This document shows positions 42,841-53,580 of a stretch of DNA of 64,000 nt, one piece after another. The DNA comes from Liopterus haemorrhoidalis (Eukaryota; Arthropoda; Insecta; Coleoptera; Dytiscidae). The notes beneath the pieces were generated by a model that searched no databases, was not told the origin of the DNA, and worked only from the letters and a program-made list of their open reading frames with translations. The translations under genes were made by a program, and so were the position numbers. Each line of letters begins with the position of its first letter. Position 1 is the stretch's first letter. Location of the stretch: the NCBI GenBank assembly GCA_963971575.1, contig OZ020618.1, forward strand, positions 6,202,501 to 6,266,500. The letters run 5' to 3'.

Positions 42841-43876
42841 TAGTCGGATTGCTGATAGGTGACTGTTCGTTGCTACAAGTATCGATATACAATACTGTAT
42901 GCTTTCTCTGTCTATATCATTATAAACAAACAAACAAACAAAATTATTAATTTTAAGGTAATAATTATAAATAAGGAAAAACTTATACGCATACGTAAAT
43001 TATGGATTATAATTTGTTGTTTAGTTAAATTAAATTTTTATGTTTCCCGAATGACAAAGTAATAAAATATTAAGTGAAAATATATTTATTCATATAATAT
43101 ATTGCTAAAAGTTGAATTTAAATGTTTATTTTTATTTACAAAAAATTAGTCTCTGTAATACATGGTATCGTCGTCATATGAACTATCGCTGTCATTTTTT
43201 GTATTTATTATTATTGGATTAATATCATCAACAATCCTTTCCCTTTCCCACCATTTATTTATTAAATTTTCGATTTTTTTAACAGATTTTGCCCAAGTTT
43301 CACATTTAATTTGATCTCAGGCTACTTGCCACATTTTCAAAACTTCGTTATCACTATATCAGTTTTGACCAATATGTCTATCACAATAATTTTTTGTTAT
43401 ACCCCAAATTAGTTCAAAGGGGTTAAACTGGCAGTGATAAGAAGGTAATCTTAGTACTTCATGACCATACGTTTGTGCCAATGTATCAATAAAATAAACT
43501 GGTTCAGATTTTAATTTCCTTCGTTTTCTCGTGATTTTGTTAGTGAGAAGTTCAGATTTATTACATTTTATAATTCTACGAATTGTTGATTCCGAAATCT
43601 TCAAGGCAGCTGCTACTCTTTGACGGACACAATATAGAGAAATAAGTGGCCCATTATTGTCTTTTTCGGAATTAAAATATTCCAGCAGAGTTAAAATTAA
43701 AGTTTGTGATTTTAATAATTGGCCGCAAGATCTATTAATTAATATTATTAACAGACACTGACAGCTAAGACAAATAACAAAAAACATTTTTAAAATCGCT
43801 GAAAAATGGTAACTAGATTATTATATGAATGCATTACTTGATACATACATGTACTCACCTATCAGCAATCCGACTA
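42841..43876 (-). mobile_element. TAGTCGGATTGC-family transposon, internally deleted (copy B)
   Basis: TAGTCGGATTGCTGATAGGT and ACCTATCAGCAATCCGACTA are perfect inverted 20-mers with TA outside (42839-42840, 43877-43878). It is inserted in the 3' region of the LINE on its left. Confidence 0.93.
43150..43787 (-). pseudogene. Truncated IS630/Tc1-like transposase, dead copy
   Basis: The coding layout equals that at 27060-27710: MFFVICLSCQCLL start, HTH RVAAALKISESTIRRIIK, the same junction KRRK(L)KSEPVYFIDTL, and a NPFELIWG motif. A stop follows HIGQN (43356-43358) and another interrupts the WQVA-DQI region near 43318. The catalytic aspartates are missing as in the other copy. Confidence 0.85.
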
Positions 43877-43878
43877 TA

Positions 43879-45299
43879 CCCACACAATGAAATATAATCA
43901 ACAATATCTTATAAAATACAATACCGGGTACTAGTAACCCAAGATATTGATGTACCTTTAATTAATTATATAAAAAAATAAAAAAAGACTGAAGCCTATG
44001 TTGGACAAGCAGCCAAAAGTTTGATATTTGAGGGAGACAATATTGAATTGTAATTCTATCCGAATAAAACAAAAAAAAAATTAAATCAGTCCGGTTACTA
44101 AATTTACACACCTCCAAATGAAAAAGACTTAAACGAAAGAAAATAAACAATAAAACTTAAGTGATGTTCCATGTGATGTTGTTGCGTCGACACCATGTCA
44201 TGTTATAAATACATGAGCGAAAGTTTCAAATACCTGCGAGCGCCAAAGATTAAATTTAAATTTTACTTTTTGTTTTATTGCTATGAGGTCGTTAACGTTT
44301 AAACATGAAGGCGCCATGATATTATTTATTTGAAAATAAATCAGAATCAACACAAGGAAAATTATTTAATAACATTTAGAACTAAAGCTGTCATCTACAA
44401 TTAGTTCCAAATTTGACCACTGCAAATATTTTTCATTATTTAAATTACAAGATTAGAAACCGATATTTAAAAATGAATTAAGAATGAAAGTAAATATTTT
44501 CTCGTTTTATCAGGTTAAAAATAAGAAAAAAAAAAACAAAACAGAAAAGATGAAAGGAAAATATACGTTCATCTTTTTAAGAATTACCGTATGGTGCATA
44601 AGATATGGTTCACTTAAGTATTCTATAAATATAATATTTTAAAAAATTTAAAAGATAAAACTACTAATAGAATTTCTACGAAGCAAGGAATCAATTTATA
44701 GCCTAATTTTTAAATTTATTTCATGTTTCTTAGTTGTTTAACAATCACGTGTTCTCTAAAATAGAATTTGGTGTTTGATTTGTTTTTATTAAGTTGTCAC
44801 GTCAAGAATAGGTCAAACATGAAATACTAGATGTCTCTGAAGTCGGTTATTTAATTTACGAAATATACGTTATCCTTGGACGTTAAAAACTGCATTCTCT
44901 GAAGTTCACTGAAGTATACTTACTGCGTAACATAATATTATAATGAATCTTCAATTAGTTATCGAGCCGAGTTGAGTATATAAGTAGAACAGTAATACGT
45001 AGTATTATCTTTTGTTCTCGTCAATCAATTTATTTTCAATAATTTTTCATTGCACTTAATTAAGTATAATAAGAAATTTTATTGAGTTAATTTGGCAAAA
45101 TACTGACAGATAGAAAGGACAAACCGTGTTCTCATAGTCCCTAAATACATAATCAGACCAATAACCAAGATAGAACACCGTTGTTTATATTAAAATGTCT
45201 CTCCAACATTGTTTGTTTACATTTTCCTCGAATAAATCGTTGCGAATATTAACGAAGATACACGAAGATCATTTATTACTTATTGCCGAAATTACCTTC
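43879..45299. other. LINE 3' tail then unassigned sequence
   Basis: The first ~20 bp (CCCACACAATGAAATATAA) belong to the LINE interrupted above. The remainder is AT-rich with no supported feature. Confidence 0.45.
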
Positions 45300-46140
45300 T
45301 TTACACATAGGAAAAATACTAAAACATCTAAAAAACATATCTCCATTACATACCCCTAAAAATATAAACAAATATGTGCTCATCGAAAAAAAAATATTTT
45401 TTTTAAATTCTGAGTAGGGTATCAAATGAAAGCCCTTAGTATTAACGTGGATAACGTGGATTAACGATCAAAATTTTATTTTTGCAAAATAAATTATTTT
45501 GACGAGAATTTTGCCAAAATTGTGCAAAAAAATACCCCACACCCTGTAGCCCAGATGGTTTAAACTAAACATCTGAAAAAATTCTAAGTAATGTACATTG
45601 GTGTGAACCGGAATAGTACAACAGGAATTTTTGAACAGATTATGGTTTCGAAAATAACGCATTTTTTGTTTTTTTGGCTGACGATGTAAAATATTTAAAA
45701 CGTTATGTAACACAGAAAACCAGTACGCTTTCATAGTGTAATGGTTAGTCCTCTCGCTTTCTAAGTTGCCAGTTAGGGTTCGCTTCCCGTCTTTATTTTT
45801 TCTGTTTTTTTTTGCATTTTTGTTTTGTTTAAATTATGTTTTCAAAATTATAGTTATATTTTGGTAAATGTAAATTTAATAACCAGTGGAAATTGTTAAA
45901 ATTATAATTTAATTCTATATTTCAATGTACACGAAATCATAGGGGCGGAGCTTATGACTTAAAACAACCAATGGAAGCCATAGGCGCAATTTTCAAAATC
46001 TTAATGAACCTATCTATATAAAAAAAATACTGCACATATTTAGAAACCTAAACAATGGTATTAGGCGTTCGAATTAAAATTAACAAAAAAAATATTTTAA
46101 CATAAAATTTGTTTTGACACCCCAAATAATCATCATTCAC
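45300..46140 (+). mobile_element. ~1-kb repeat with tRNA-like cassette (copy C, partial)
   Basis: ACATAGGAAAAATACTAAAA, AAAAATATAAACAAATATGT, TCAAATGAAAGCCCTTAGTA, the module, the cassette, AGTGGAAATTGTTAAAATTA, CAACCAATGGAAGCC and AACAATGGTATTAGGCGTTC. It lacks both outer ends; the left start is 45300 and the right break is at ATCATCATTCACTTG (46140). Confidence 0.75.
45727..45790 (+). other. tRNA-like cassette
   Basis: A-box-like TAGTGTAATGGT (45734-45745) and B-box-like GTTCGCTTCCC (45778-45788). Differs from the cassette at 34607 over most of its length, although the flanks (TAACACAG... and ...CCCGTC, TTTTTTCTG) match. Confidence 0.55.
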
Positions 46141-46144
46141 TTGT

Positions 46145-46797
46145 GCTAAACATTTTTTTTTTCGTGATTTTGTAGTGTTTTTAAACATAAGTACATTCTA
46201 ATGGTATATATTTTATGAATAAAAAGGATATATCGCTCTATAGGTACCTTAAAAGTTAATTTTATTGAGGTTATTGTGTGTTTTAAAAACTAGTTATAAC
46301 TAAAACTAGAATTGTGATACGTAAAAGGTATTTAATATAGTAAAGTTTGTTAGTTTTACCTAAATTTACACAAAATTTGTATTGCCAATCGTGTGCACAT
46401 GCCGTTTAATATGACAACATCAAATAAAATGTTCAAAGACCGTTTTGACTTTAAAATGAGTAAACATCACCTAAAACACGCGAATTGCGATATATTACTC
46501 CGGTAAAACCAATATAAACCTATTCAACTCTCTTCCCACGCAGTGAATCTGATTTCGCAATTTTGCGAATAATTGCTTCAAAAACAGATTATGTTAGAAT
46601 GTTACGTATTTTCTATATTTCCTGCGTTGACACTTGAACTTTAAACCTCATTGGCGATATCCTAAAGACCTACTTCCTGAAGACCCATTTTTATCTATAT
46701 GGAAAAGAATCTACACATTATAAGCTTTTGTCGATTGGTTAAAGCATTATCGCTGTCTACTGAGTGTGTAGTTGTAACGATTAAATGCACTGTCGAT
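46145..46797. other. No feature recognised
   Basis: Unassigned AT-rich spacer. Confidence 0.4.
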
Positions 46798-47919
46798 TTT
46801 TTGCACGCGTTCAAACCAATTCTCGAAACATTTTTTCCACTCTGAAGTTGGTATCTCAAAAACTTGATTTTGGAAGGCTTCAACAGTTCTTCAGGTGATG
46901 AAAATCGCTGTCCACGCCTACCGGGCAATGAGACTTTAATTCGATGTATTTCTCCTTCAAATAATCAATTGTTTGACGTGCTGTGTGGGAGCTTGCATTG
47001 TCATGATCAAGAATGATGCGACGTTTTTAGTTAGTCCTGATTTTGTCGATGACATCTGGCAAACAAATTGTTCTATACCATTCAGCATTAACTGTTCTCA
47101 GATCCTCTAAACTTTAGAGGATCGGAGTCATCGGAGAGGATCATTCCTTTAGAGTCTAAAGAAATGGTTGCGACATGTCCAGTACAACCGAAGAAACAAG
47201 CGATCATTTACTTGGAAGTACTTCGTGAACGAACAACTTTTGTGGGTTTCGGTTCATCTTGGAAGACCCAAACAGTGGATTGTTGCTTAGTTTCCGGTTC
47301 ACATGAATAAATTCAAGTTTCGTCACCTGTAACGATGTTGTATACGTATTTTGCAGTGCCTAGGTCGATTTTTTTAGCATTCTCTTACACCAATCAACAC
47401 GAGCCTTTTTTTTGAGCTTCATGAAAAATATTCATGCAAAATCGAATGTATTGCAGTCTGCGATATACCAAAGGATGCCTCTATCTCACGGTAAGTTACA
47501 TACCGATCTTCTTCAATAATTTTGCGCACAGCATTCATGTTTTTTGAATCACAACCGATTATGGTTGACCTTCACGAGATTCATCACTGACGGACGCACG
47601 ACCACGACGAAATTCTGTAAACCAAGTCTTTTCTGATGGTTCTTCATTACCAAAAGTTGAACAAAGCGAATCTATGCATTGTTGTTGAGTTAGGCCTTTA
47701 CTAAAATAGTAAAAAATCATCCAACGAAAAACTTCATGAGTAATATCCATTTTTTCACAAACTTTTTTTTAACGCTCACTCTCATAAAACTACTCGGTCA
47801 ATTTGTAAGATGCCACTGATTTCACAATAACAAATCTTATATTTTACGAATATAGTATTGACACATTTCAATATTGCCATCTAGTGGTCGTTGTAAAAAC
47901 ATAAAAGGCAACTCTCGTA
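46798..47919 (-). mobile_element. mariner transposon, damaged (copy 3)
   Basis: The 5' end is the terminus rc of ATAAAAGGCAACTCTCGTA at 47901-47919, with the same leader as at 8321-8616. The 3' side fades near 46798. Compared with the copy at 10450-12290 it lacks about 60 bp near 46919 (the PNDFF region) and carries an extra AGATCCTCTAAACTTTAGAG palindrome-rich insert at 47100-47165. Confidence 0.85.
46820..47750 (-). pseudogene. mariner transposase pseudogene (copy 3)
   Basis: It begins at 47750 with MDITHEVFRWMIFYYFSKGL and has HTH1 (QQCIDSLCSTFGNEEPSEKT) and GRASVSDESREGQP, then shifts frame near 47558. HTH2 (IIEEDRYVTYREIEASFGIS) follows. The RWIPHNLTE linker is deleted near 47425. Catalytic motifs appear in fragments, and the C-terminal SEWKKCFENWFERVQK block ends near 46800. 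It is beyond repair as a gene. Confidence 0.85.
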
Positions 47920-48553
47920 CAAACAGTTTTAATTTTATCCAAAAATTAGATTAATGTTATACACTGTGGTTATACAATCTACAAAATGATAAATGAAATA
48001 GAATATTATAATAAACAATGGGAGCAATTGAGTAAAAAGAAAGATTGTTCACAGTAGGAGTTTGTAGGTCTATAAGTTTTTTTTTACTATTAGTATATAC
48101 TCTTTAAGTTTTTCCCTAAAAATACGCATTTGTAAATTGGGTCAAACCATTACGTCCCATTTCCCCATATCTTAATAATCATTTGAATTTTTCCATTGTC
48201 TTTCATTTAAACGTCCAATGAAGCAAATTGCTGAGCCAGTGTTTAGAGTGACCTGATTTCATTAGACGTTATTTTCCTTGCCCTTATATTGTCACGGCCT
48301 TACGTTCGCAACACGCTATGTGCATCGCTAATTCTCATATTAATTTGGGATTCAACTTGTTTACTACATACTGATTCAATCTGGTTATCACTAGATACTA
48401 AGTAGAAACCGAATCAAAAGGACGAATTGATTTAATTGACAAGGAGCAAAATTAATTGTTAATGGAATACGATAAAAAACTTTTGTTATACTTTCATACT
48501 ATTTTAAAAACAGAAAATTTGATTAATTTACAAATTAATACATAAAAAATTGA
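47920..48553. other. No feature recognised
   Basis: Unassigned. Confidence 0.4.
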
Positions 48554-48554
48554 A

Positions 48555-48725
48555 GTGAAGTGTTAATTTTCACACATTTCAGGGTTTTGCAGGTATTTAA
48601 TAGGTGTAAGAAGCCAACATAATACTGGATGTCTAGGTATAGTTATCACATCAAAATCAAGTTTTTTTGATAATCACTTTTATTCGTTATTTGAGAACTA
48701 AGAGCTTCCATTCAATTTTTTAAAG
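48555..48725 (-). repeat. Hairpin-terminus element fragment
   Basis: GAAGTGTTAATTTTCACACA, TTTCAGGGTTTTGCAGGTAT, TAAGAAGCCAACATAATACT, GATAATCACTTTTATTCGTT and TAAGAGCTTCCATTCAATTT: the same arrangement, reversed, as at 35150-35320. Confidence 0.7.
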
Positions 48726-48842
48726 AAAATTTGGTGTAGATTTACAACATCCCACTGCACACTGCGCATGCGTCACACACACGTCATTTGTTCAATATAC
48801 AGAGATTCTAAACAGGTGGGACTGTGCAGAACTTTTATTTAT

Positions 48843-48953
48843 GTCATTAAACTAGAAGATGGGTAGCTCGCTTCGCTCGGCTTCTTCTAACCAAACACTT
48901 ACTAACCTAACCTAAGATAGTATTTTGTCATTAAACTAGAAGATGGTTTTAGA
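48843..48953. repeat. 20-bp direct repeats flanking ~70 bp
   Basis: GTCATTAAACTAGAAGATGG occurs at 48843 and 48934. Between them is GTAGCTCGCTTCGCTCGGCT and an AACCTAACCTAA stretch. Tandem duplication or short insertion. Confidence 0.7.
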
Positions 48954-49080
48954 GCCACTGATAATTTTTGAATTATTTAGTGTAGTCGTTATGTGCTGCC
49001 ATCTGTATAGAGTTTGAAGTGTTGAAGTGGGATATTGTAAATCTAGTCCGAAAATTTAAATAATTTGCCAAAATCCCAGC
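48954..49080. other. Flank of SINE, shared with 62760-62828
   Basis: AAATTTAAATAATTTGCCAA just before the SINE resembles AAATTTAAATAATTGGGAAA at 62768, marking a common host repeat. Confidence 0.5.
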
Positions 49081-49231
49081 GCCGACCGGCGTAGCGTATT
49101 GGTAACACATGTGCTCTGCGTTGCTTAGGTCTCGGGTTCGAATCCCGTTCAGGCATGGAATTTTTCACAAATGAAAATTGTCCTGGTTAATTGTCACAGC
49201 AGCAAAGATCATTAAATTAAAAAAAAAAAAA
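49081..49231 (+). mobile_element. tRNA-derived SINE
   Basis: A tRNA-like head of about 76 nt begins GCCGACCGGCGTAGCGTATT (A box GTAGCGTATTGG), has a B box GGTTCGAATCCC (49134-49145), and reads on as TTCAGGCATGGAATTTTTCA. A short tail ATTGTCCTGGTTAATTGTCA and CAGCAGCAAAGATC leads into an A12 run. The interrupted relative at 7868-8286 shares both parts. Flanks ATCCCAGC / ATCCCATC look like a target duplication. Confidence 0.85.
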
Positions 49232-49439
49232 TATCCCATCGTTTTTTTCTGCATTTGTTTTGTATTCAAGTCTTCATTAGATTAATAAGAAATATTTTAC
49301 AGTGTAGAGTGTAGTGTGGTGTGAGTAAATCAGTTCGCAACTATTAAAAAAATATTTTATTTTTTAAATATTTTTAATTCCAAAAAAAAAACACTATCTT
49401 AGCTATAAATACAAGAAATCCATAACATTATTAGCCATA

Positions 49440-50110
49440 ATTTAACCATGAATTAAAAAAATTATAATTTTTTTCAAAAACACAAAAACTGTCATATTTT
49501 TCAAAAACACAATCTGATCAAAAATTCCTCGTGTACGTTTCCGGCTCAATATACCTTACCTATAATTTTTTCATATTTTTTTGTTTAACCCTTTTGGGTA
49601 AAAGGGTGCGGGACAAAAACTTTTTTAGCACATTTTTGGCTAAAATCGTGTTAAAAGAAACGAATTTCAAAAAACTATCTATCGTTCCGTAATCTACGTC
49701 TTAAGAGCTTTCTTTTGATACCAGAAAATAAATTAAAAAAAAAAAAATTATCCACGACACAAATTATCGAAATTTTTCGAAAAATGTATCTGATTAAAAG
49801 TTAAACTATTTCGGTTCCCATCAATGTTTATTACGGAGATTTTTTTAGATTTTTAGACCAATCCCTTTGGGAGATAGGGTGGGGGACAATAGTTACTTTG
49901 GCAAAAATCCAATAAAAAAAATAGATTTTTCAAAAATTTTACTGTCTTGCACTCTTTAACCCAAAGGTTTTAAACTAAAAATCAGAAAAAAATTAACATG
50001 TACATTGATCTGAACCGGAAACGTACGAATGGAATTTTTGGGGTCAGATTGCTCTTTTGGAAAATATTGCAGTTTTTGTGTTGACAAAATTAATTATTTT
50101 TTTGATTCAG
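49440..50110. repeat. ~300-bp-module repeat, two to three modules
   Basis: Successive modules: ATTTTTCAAAAACACAATCT / GATCAAAAATTCCTCGTGTA / TTAACCCTTTTGGGTAAAAG / AATCTACGTCTTAAGAGCTT, then TAAACTATTTCGGTTCCCAT / GGGAGATAGGGTGGGGGACA, then TAAACTAAAAATCAGAAAAA / GATCTGAACCGGAAACGTAC in inverted relation. Confidence 0.65.
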
Positions 50111-50347
50111 GGCTAAATTATGACATAATATTATGGATTTTTTGTACTGATGGCGAACGTAGTGCATGTCTTCTTTTAATTATTTTTTTAACTGCTGTGA
50201 ATTGAGTTCAAGTGTGTAAGCTCTGCCTTTAGCATTCTGTTGGCGTCTTACACGTATTACATACCTACGAAAGCCTAAAATATGTGAAAACTCTCACGTC
50301 ACATCAATTTTTTTTTATGTTTGAAAAACCTCGTTAAACAATGGATT
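50111..50347. other. Spacer with hairpin terminus copy
   Basis: TTACATACCTACGAAAGCCT and AAATATGTGAAAACTCTCAC at 50254-50300 are a diverged copy of the dispersed terminus. Confidence 0.55.
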
Positions 50348-50352
50348 ATAAT

Positions 50353-50918
50353 AGACCGGGAGCTCATGACATTTTTGGTCTCCGATTTCATACAGCATGC
50401 CTTTTGGAGGAGAGAATATTTACCCTGTGACAACAAAAAAGGGATGATACTAAACCCCTGCACGCTTTCCGGTCATAGGGAAAATTGCATTTCCACTTGC
50501 ACAAAATTTTTGTGATTTTCTCTGATTTAATATTGCTTGCCCTTTTGTCAAAAGAAAGTTATAACAAATTTAAAGTCTTTTAATTATAGGCATGCTGTAT
50601 GAAAACGCGGAAAATCATATTTTTTTATTACAAGATCACATGACTGTTTGAGCCCTTTGGGACCCTCCGAATCGCATGCATATATTTAAAAGACTTTAAA
50701 TTTGTTATAACTTTCTTTTGATAAAAGGGCAAGCAATATTAAATCAGAGAAAAGCACAAAAATTTTGTATTTATGTGGAAATGCAATTTTCCCTATGACC
50801 GGAAAGCGTGCAGGGGTTTAGTCCCATCCCTTTTTGTTGTCACAGGGTAAATATTCTCTCCTCCAAAAGGCATCTTGTATGAAATCGGAGACCAAAAACT
50901 GTCATGAGCTCCCGGTCT
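50353..50918. mobile_element. Foldback-type element with ~240-bp arms
   Basis: The left arm starts AGACCGGGAGCTCATGACAT and the right arm ends ATGTCATGAGCTCCCGGTCT-like; they pair over about 240 bp with few mismatches around a ~90-bp centre. ATAAT is repeated exactly at 50348-50352 and 50919-50923, a 5-bp target duplication. The arms include CCCCTGCACGCTTTCCGGTC and AAAGTTATAACAAATTTAAA. No transposase. The 64-codon frame at 50321-50515 lies in the arm and is not supported. Confidence 0.92.
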
Positions 50919-50923
50919 ATAAT

Positions 50924-52344
50924 TTTGCATAAAATTAAATTATTTAAATTTAAACTTTCCTATGGTGGTTGTATGGAACCAAAGTTTAACCACAAATTCT
51001 AAAACTTACTTCGTTATTGAGTAATGTCAAACTCGTTGTTGACTAACTAACAGTTTAATAAATTGTTGATAATATTCCATTAAATATTTGAAGAGAGTTT
51101 CTAGGCATCCCATCTCTTCTTAAGCACTGCTGGTTGGGTGGGTATTTCAACTCACTCACCTCTACCTCTATTTGATATTTCAAAATATCTTGTATACCAA
51201 TGATAGATCTTCCTATGTTATAGTTTTAAGTAGAGCGCTACGATAACATGTAGGCACTAAGGGATTATAGTGTAACATTATGTTAGATAATTTATCATAG
51301 GGCTAAGAACATCCTACAACTTAATCTTGAAGGACATAAATTTTCTCAAAGGATATGTCCGCTGTTGTACATTAACTAATGTCCTAAGGACCTGTTTGTC
51401 ATCGTCTAAAATTAGTTTTAAAAATTACAATCTTAACAACCATATTTTATATATTTTTTTATCAACATGTTATTTTTATTTTCTTTTCTTTTCTAAGTAC
51501 TTTTAGTCAATATATCGTTTTAAATAACTATACAAAATAGCTTTATAAAGGTTGAATTTGTGAACCTATAATGGAAAAAGTTGGAATTAATTTTTTCCAT
51601 AATAAAATATAGTTAGAAGATCAAAAGAGCTTTAGTTGACCTACTTACTTATATGCACTTTCAACGCTATTATATAACGTAATTAATTAACTTAATTTTA
51701 ATTATATTTAATATATACTATTTATACTTTAGTTAAGGGAATAAGAAGTAAATTACAATCTCGTCTTCTTGAGCATTGGCATGTCAATAGAAAGTGCGAA
51801 CACCATTATTTTTGACGCTTGCCATTGCTGATAGTACTAGGCTAGAATAGTACAATATAATGAGTATTAGTAGCAAAAAAATGTAATACTTCATGAGTAT
51901 ATAAAATAATTTCGGACGTTTCGGAACTGCTCAACAATCTGTTTCCGTCTTCAGCGATCAAGAGAAGTGATAAACATTCTCAATGTAACATTTGTTTCAG
52001 AACCACTTGGTGAGAACTCTGGAATTTGGTTATTAAAAATCATAATCTACTAAAATCATCTAGTAAATTTATGAGGAGCGACAAAGAATTTTAGGAATCT
52101 TAATAAATAATGACAATATAGCTTAATTTTAATATTTGTCTGAAAAAATCTAATAAATAGAATTTTTTTATTCATATAATTTTGTTTGTAAAATATAAAA
52201 CTACTGTAAGATCAACGAGATGTAGACACTCTTACAAAGAACAAATAGATTGAATTAATACAAAATTATTCTTTTAAATGCCAATTAGATGTAGACGCAA
52301 CTGTATTAACATCTGTGTGAAGCGGGTAACATAACTATAACTTT
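50924..52344. other. No feature recognised
   Basis: 1.4 kb of AT-rich sequence without motif or partner. Confidence 0.45.
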
Positions 52345-52616
52345 TGTGCATCGTCAACCAAAAAAAACACAAAAAATGCGTTATTTTCCGAAACATAATC
52401 TGATCAAAAATTACTGTTGTACTATTCCGGTTCACACCAATGTACATTACTTAGAATTTTTCAGATTTTTTATTTAAACCATCTGGGACAATTTTTTTGG
52501 CACAATTTTGGCAAAAATCGCATCAAAATAATTTATATTGCAAAAATAAAATTTTTGAAAAAAATCGTAATCCACATACTTAGGGCTTTCATTTGATAAC
52601 CTACTCAGAATTTAAA

Positions 52617-52620
<4 letters not shown>

Positions 52621-52662
<42 letters not shown>
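52621..52662. repeat. (TA)n microsatellite
   Basis: About 20 TA units replacing the AAAAAATATATTTTTTT region of related copies. Confidence 0.95.
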
Positions 52663-52666
<4 letters not shown>

Positions 52667-52714
52667 CACATATTTGTTTATATTTTTAGGGGGATATGTT
52701 TTTTAGATGTTTTA

Positions 52715-53249
52715 AGTCCATTCTACATTATACTTTTTTCAATACTATCTAACTCTGACGTCATTTCAACTTTTGATACTACAGAATATAGTGGGGGAAA
52801 AAAATAAGAAACAGTGATAAATTTTAAATCTTCCATCTCTTATTACTTTTCATTGCTAACTTAAAAATTTGACCGGGGGTAGTTTTGGATGACAGTTCTG
52901 TACTTTTCAGTCGTACCAACACCAACTTTTTAGTTTTTGTTTACAACTTAACTTTTAGTAGTTTATTAAATTGATAAGAAGTTTATTTAGATCATATAAT
53001 TGAATATAAACTTAGCACAATTAAACAATATTTATAAATTGGTTTACTATAACCAAATTGTTGTCTGCCATCTGAACCTAAAATTTTTTAAGTTGGCAAT
53101 GAAAAGTAATAAGAGATGGAAGATTTAAAATTTATCACTGTCTCTTATTTTTTTCCCCCACTATATTCTGTAGTATCAAAAGTTGAAATGACGTCAAAGT
53201 TGGATAGTATTGAAAAAAGTATTGAAAAAAGTATAATGTAGAATGGACT
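52715..53249. mobile_element. Palindromic MITE, AGTCCATTCTACATTATAC ends
   Basis: Inverted arms of about 155 bp start AGTCCATTCTACATTATACT and include AATGACGTCA-type and AGTGGGGGAAAAAAATAAGA sequences; AGTCC/GGACT close the ends. TTA is duplicated (52712-52714, 53250-53252). The end is related to the TAA-target MITE at 17249-17788. Non-coding. Confidence 0.92.
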
Positions 53250-53252
53250 TTA

Positions 53253-53496
53253 GGCCCGGTCTTTCCACCTTCAGATAAAGTTCCAGGTAGCTATCTGACA
53301 GATAAGATTATTTGTAACTTCATCTGCTGAATAAATGTCAATACCAGTCAGTGAATCCAATACGTCAGTCTCATTATCCGATAGATACATTTGTATAGAA
53401 AGAAGGGATGACATTTACTCAGCAGATGAAGTTACATATAACCTTATCTGTCAGATAGTTACCTGGAACTTTATCTGAAGGTGGAAAAACCAGGCC
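53253..53496. mobile_element. Palindromic MITE, GGCCCGGT ends (copy 2)
   Basis: Starts GGCCCGGTCTTTCCACCTTC and ends GAAGGTGGAAAAACCAGGCC, with TTA at 53250-53252 and 53497-53499. Its left TTA is the right-hand duplication of the MITE at 52715-53249, so it inserted there. Nearly identical in order to 16537-16798. Confidence 0.93.
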
Positions 53497-53540
53497 TTAG
53501 TATTTTTCCTTTGTGCGGGTCAAAGGGTTGTATAAGCATG

Positions 53541-53546
53541 CCAGGC

Positions 53547-53578
<32 letters not shown>

Positions 53579-53580
53579 GA
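53541..53580. repeat. (CAGA)n microsatellite
   Basis: About nine CAGA units within copy D of the ~1-kb repeat. Confidence 0.95.

Noticed and set aside
48895..48915. AACCTAACCTAA as insect telomeric (TTAGG)n
   Set aside because: Only two to three imperfect units within a short insert; no array.
49081..49160. Genuine tRNA gene
   Set aside because: The tRNA-like head continues into a SINE tail and A-run and has flanking duplications, so it is a retroposon.
50321..50515. 64-codon plus-strand frame
   Set aside because: It overlaps the arm of the foldback element; the mirror arm has no equivalent frame.
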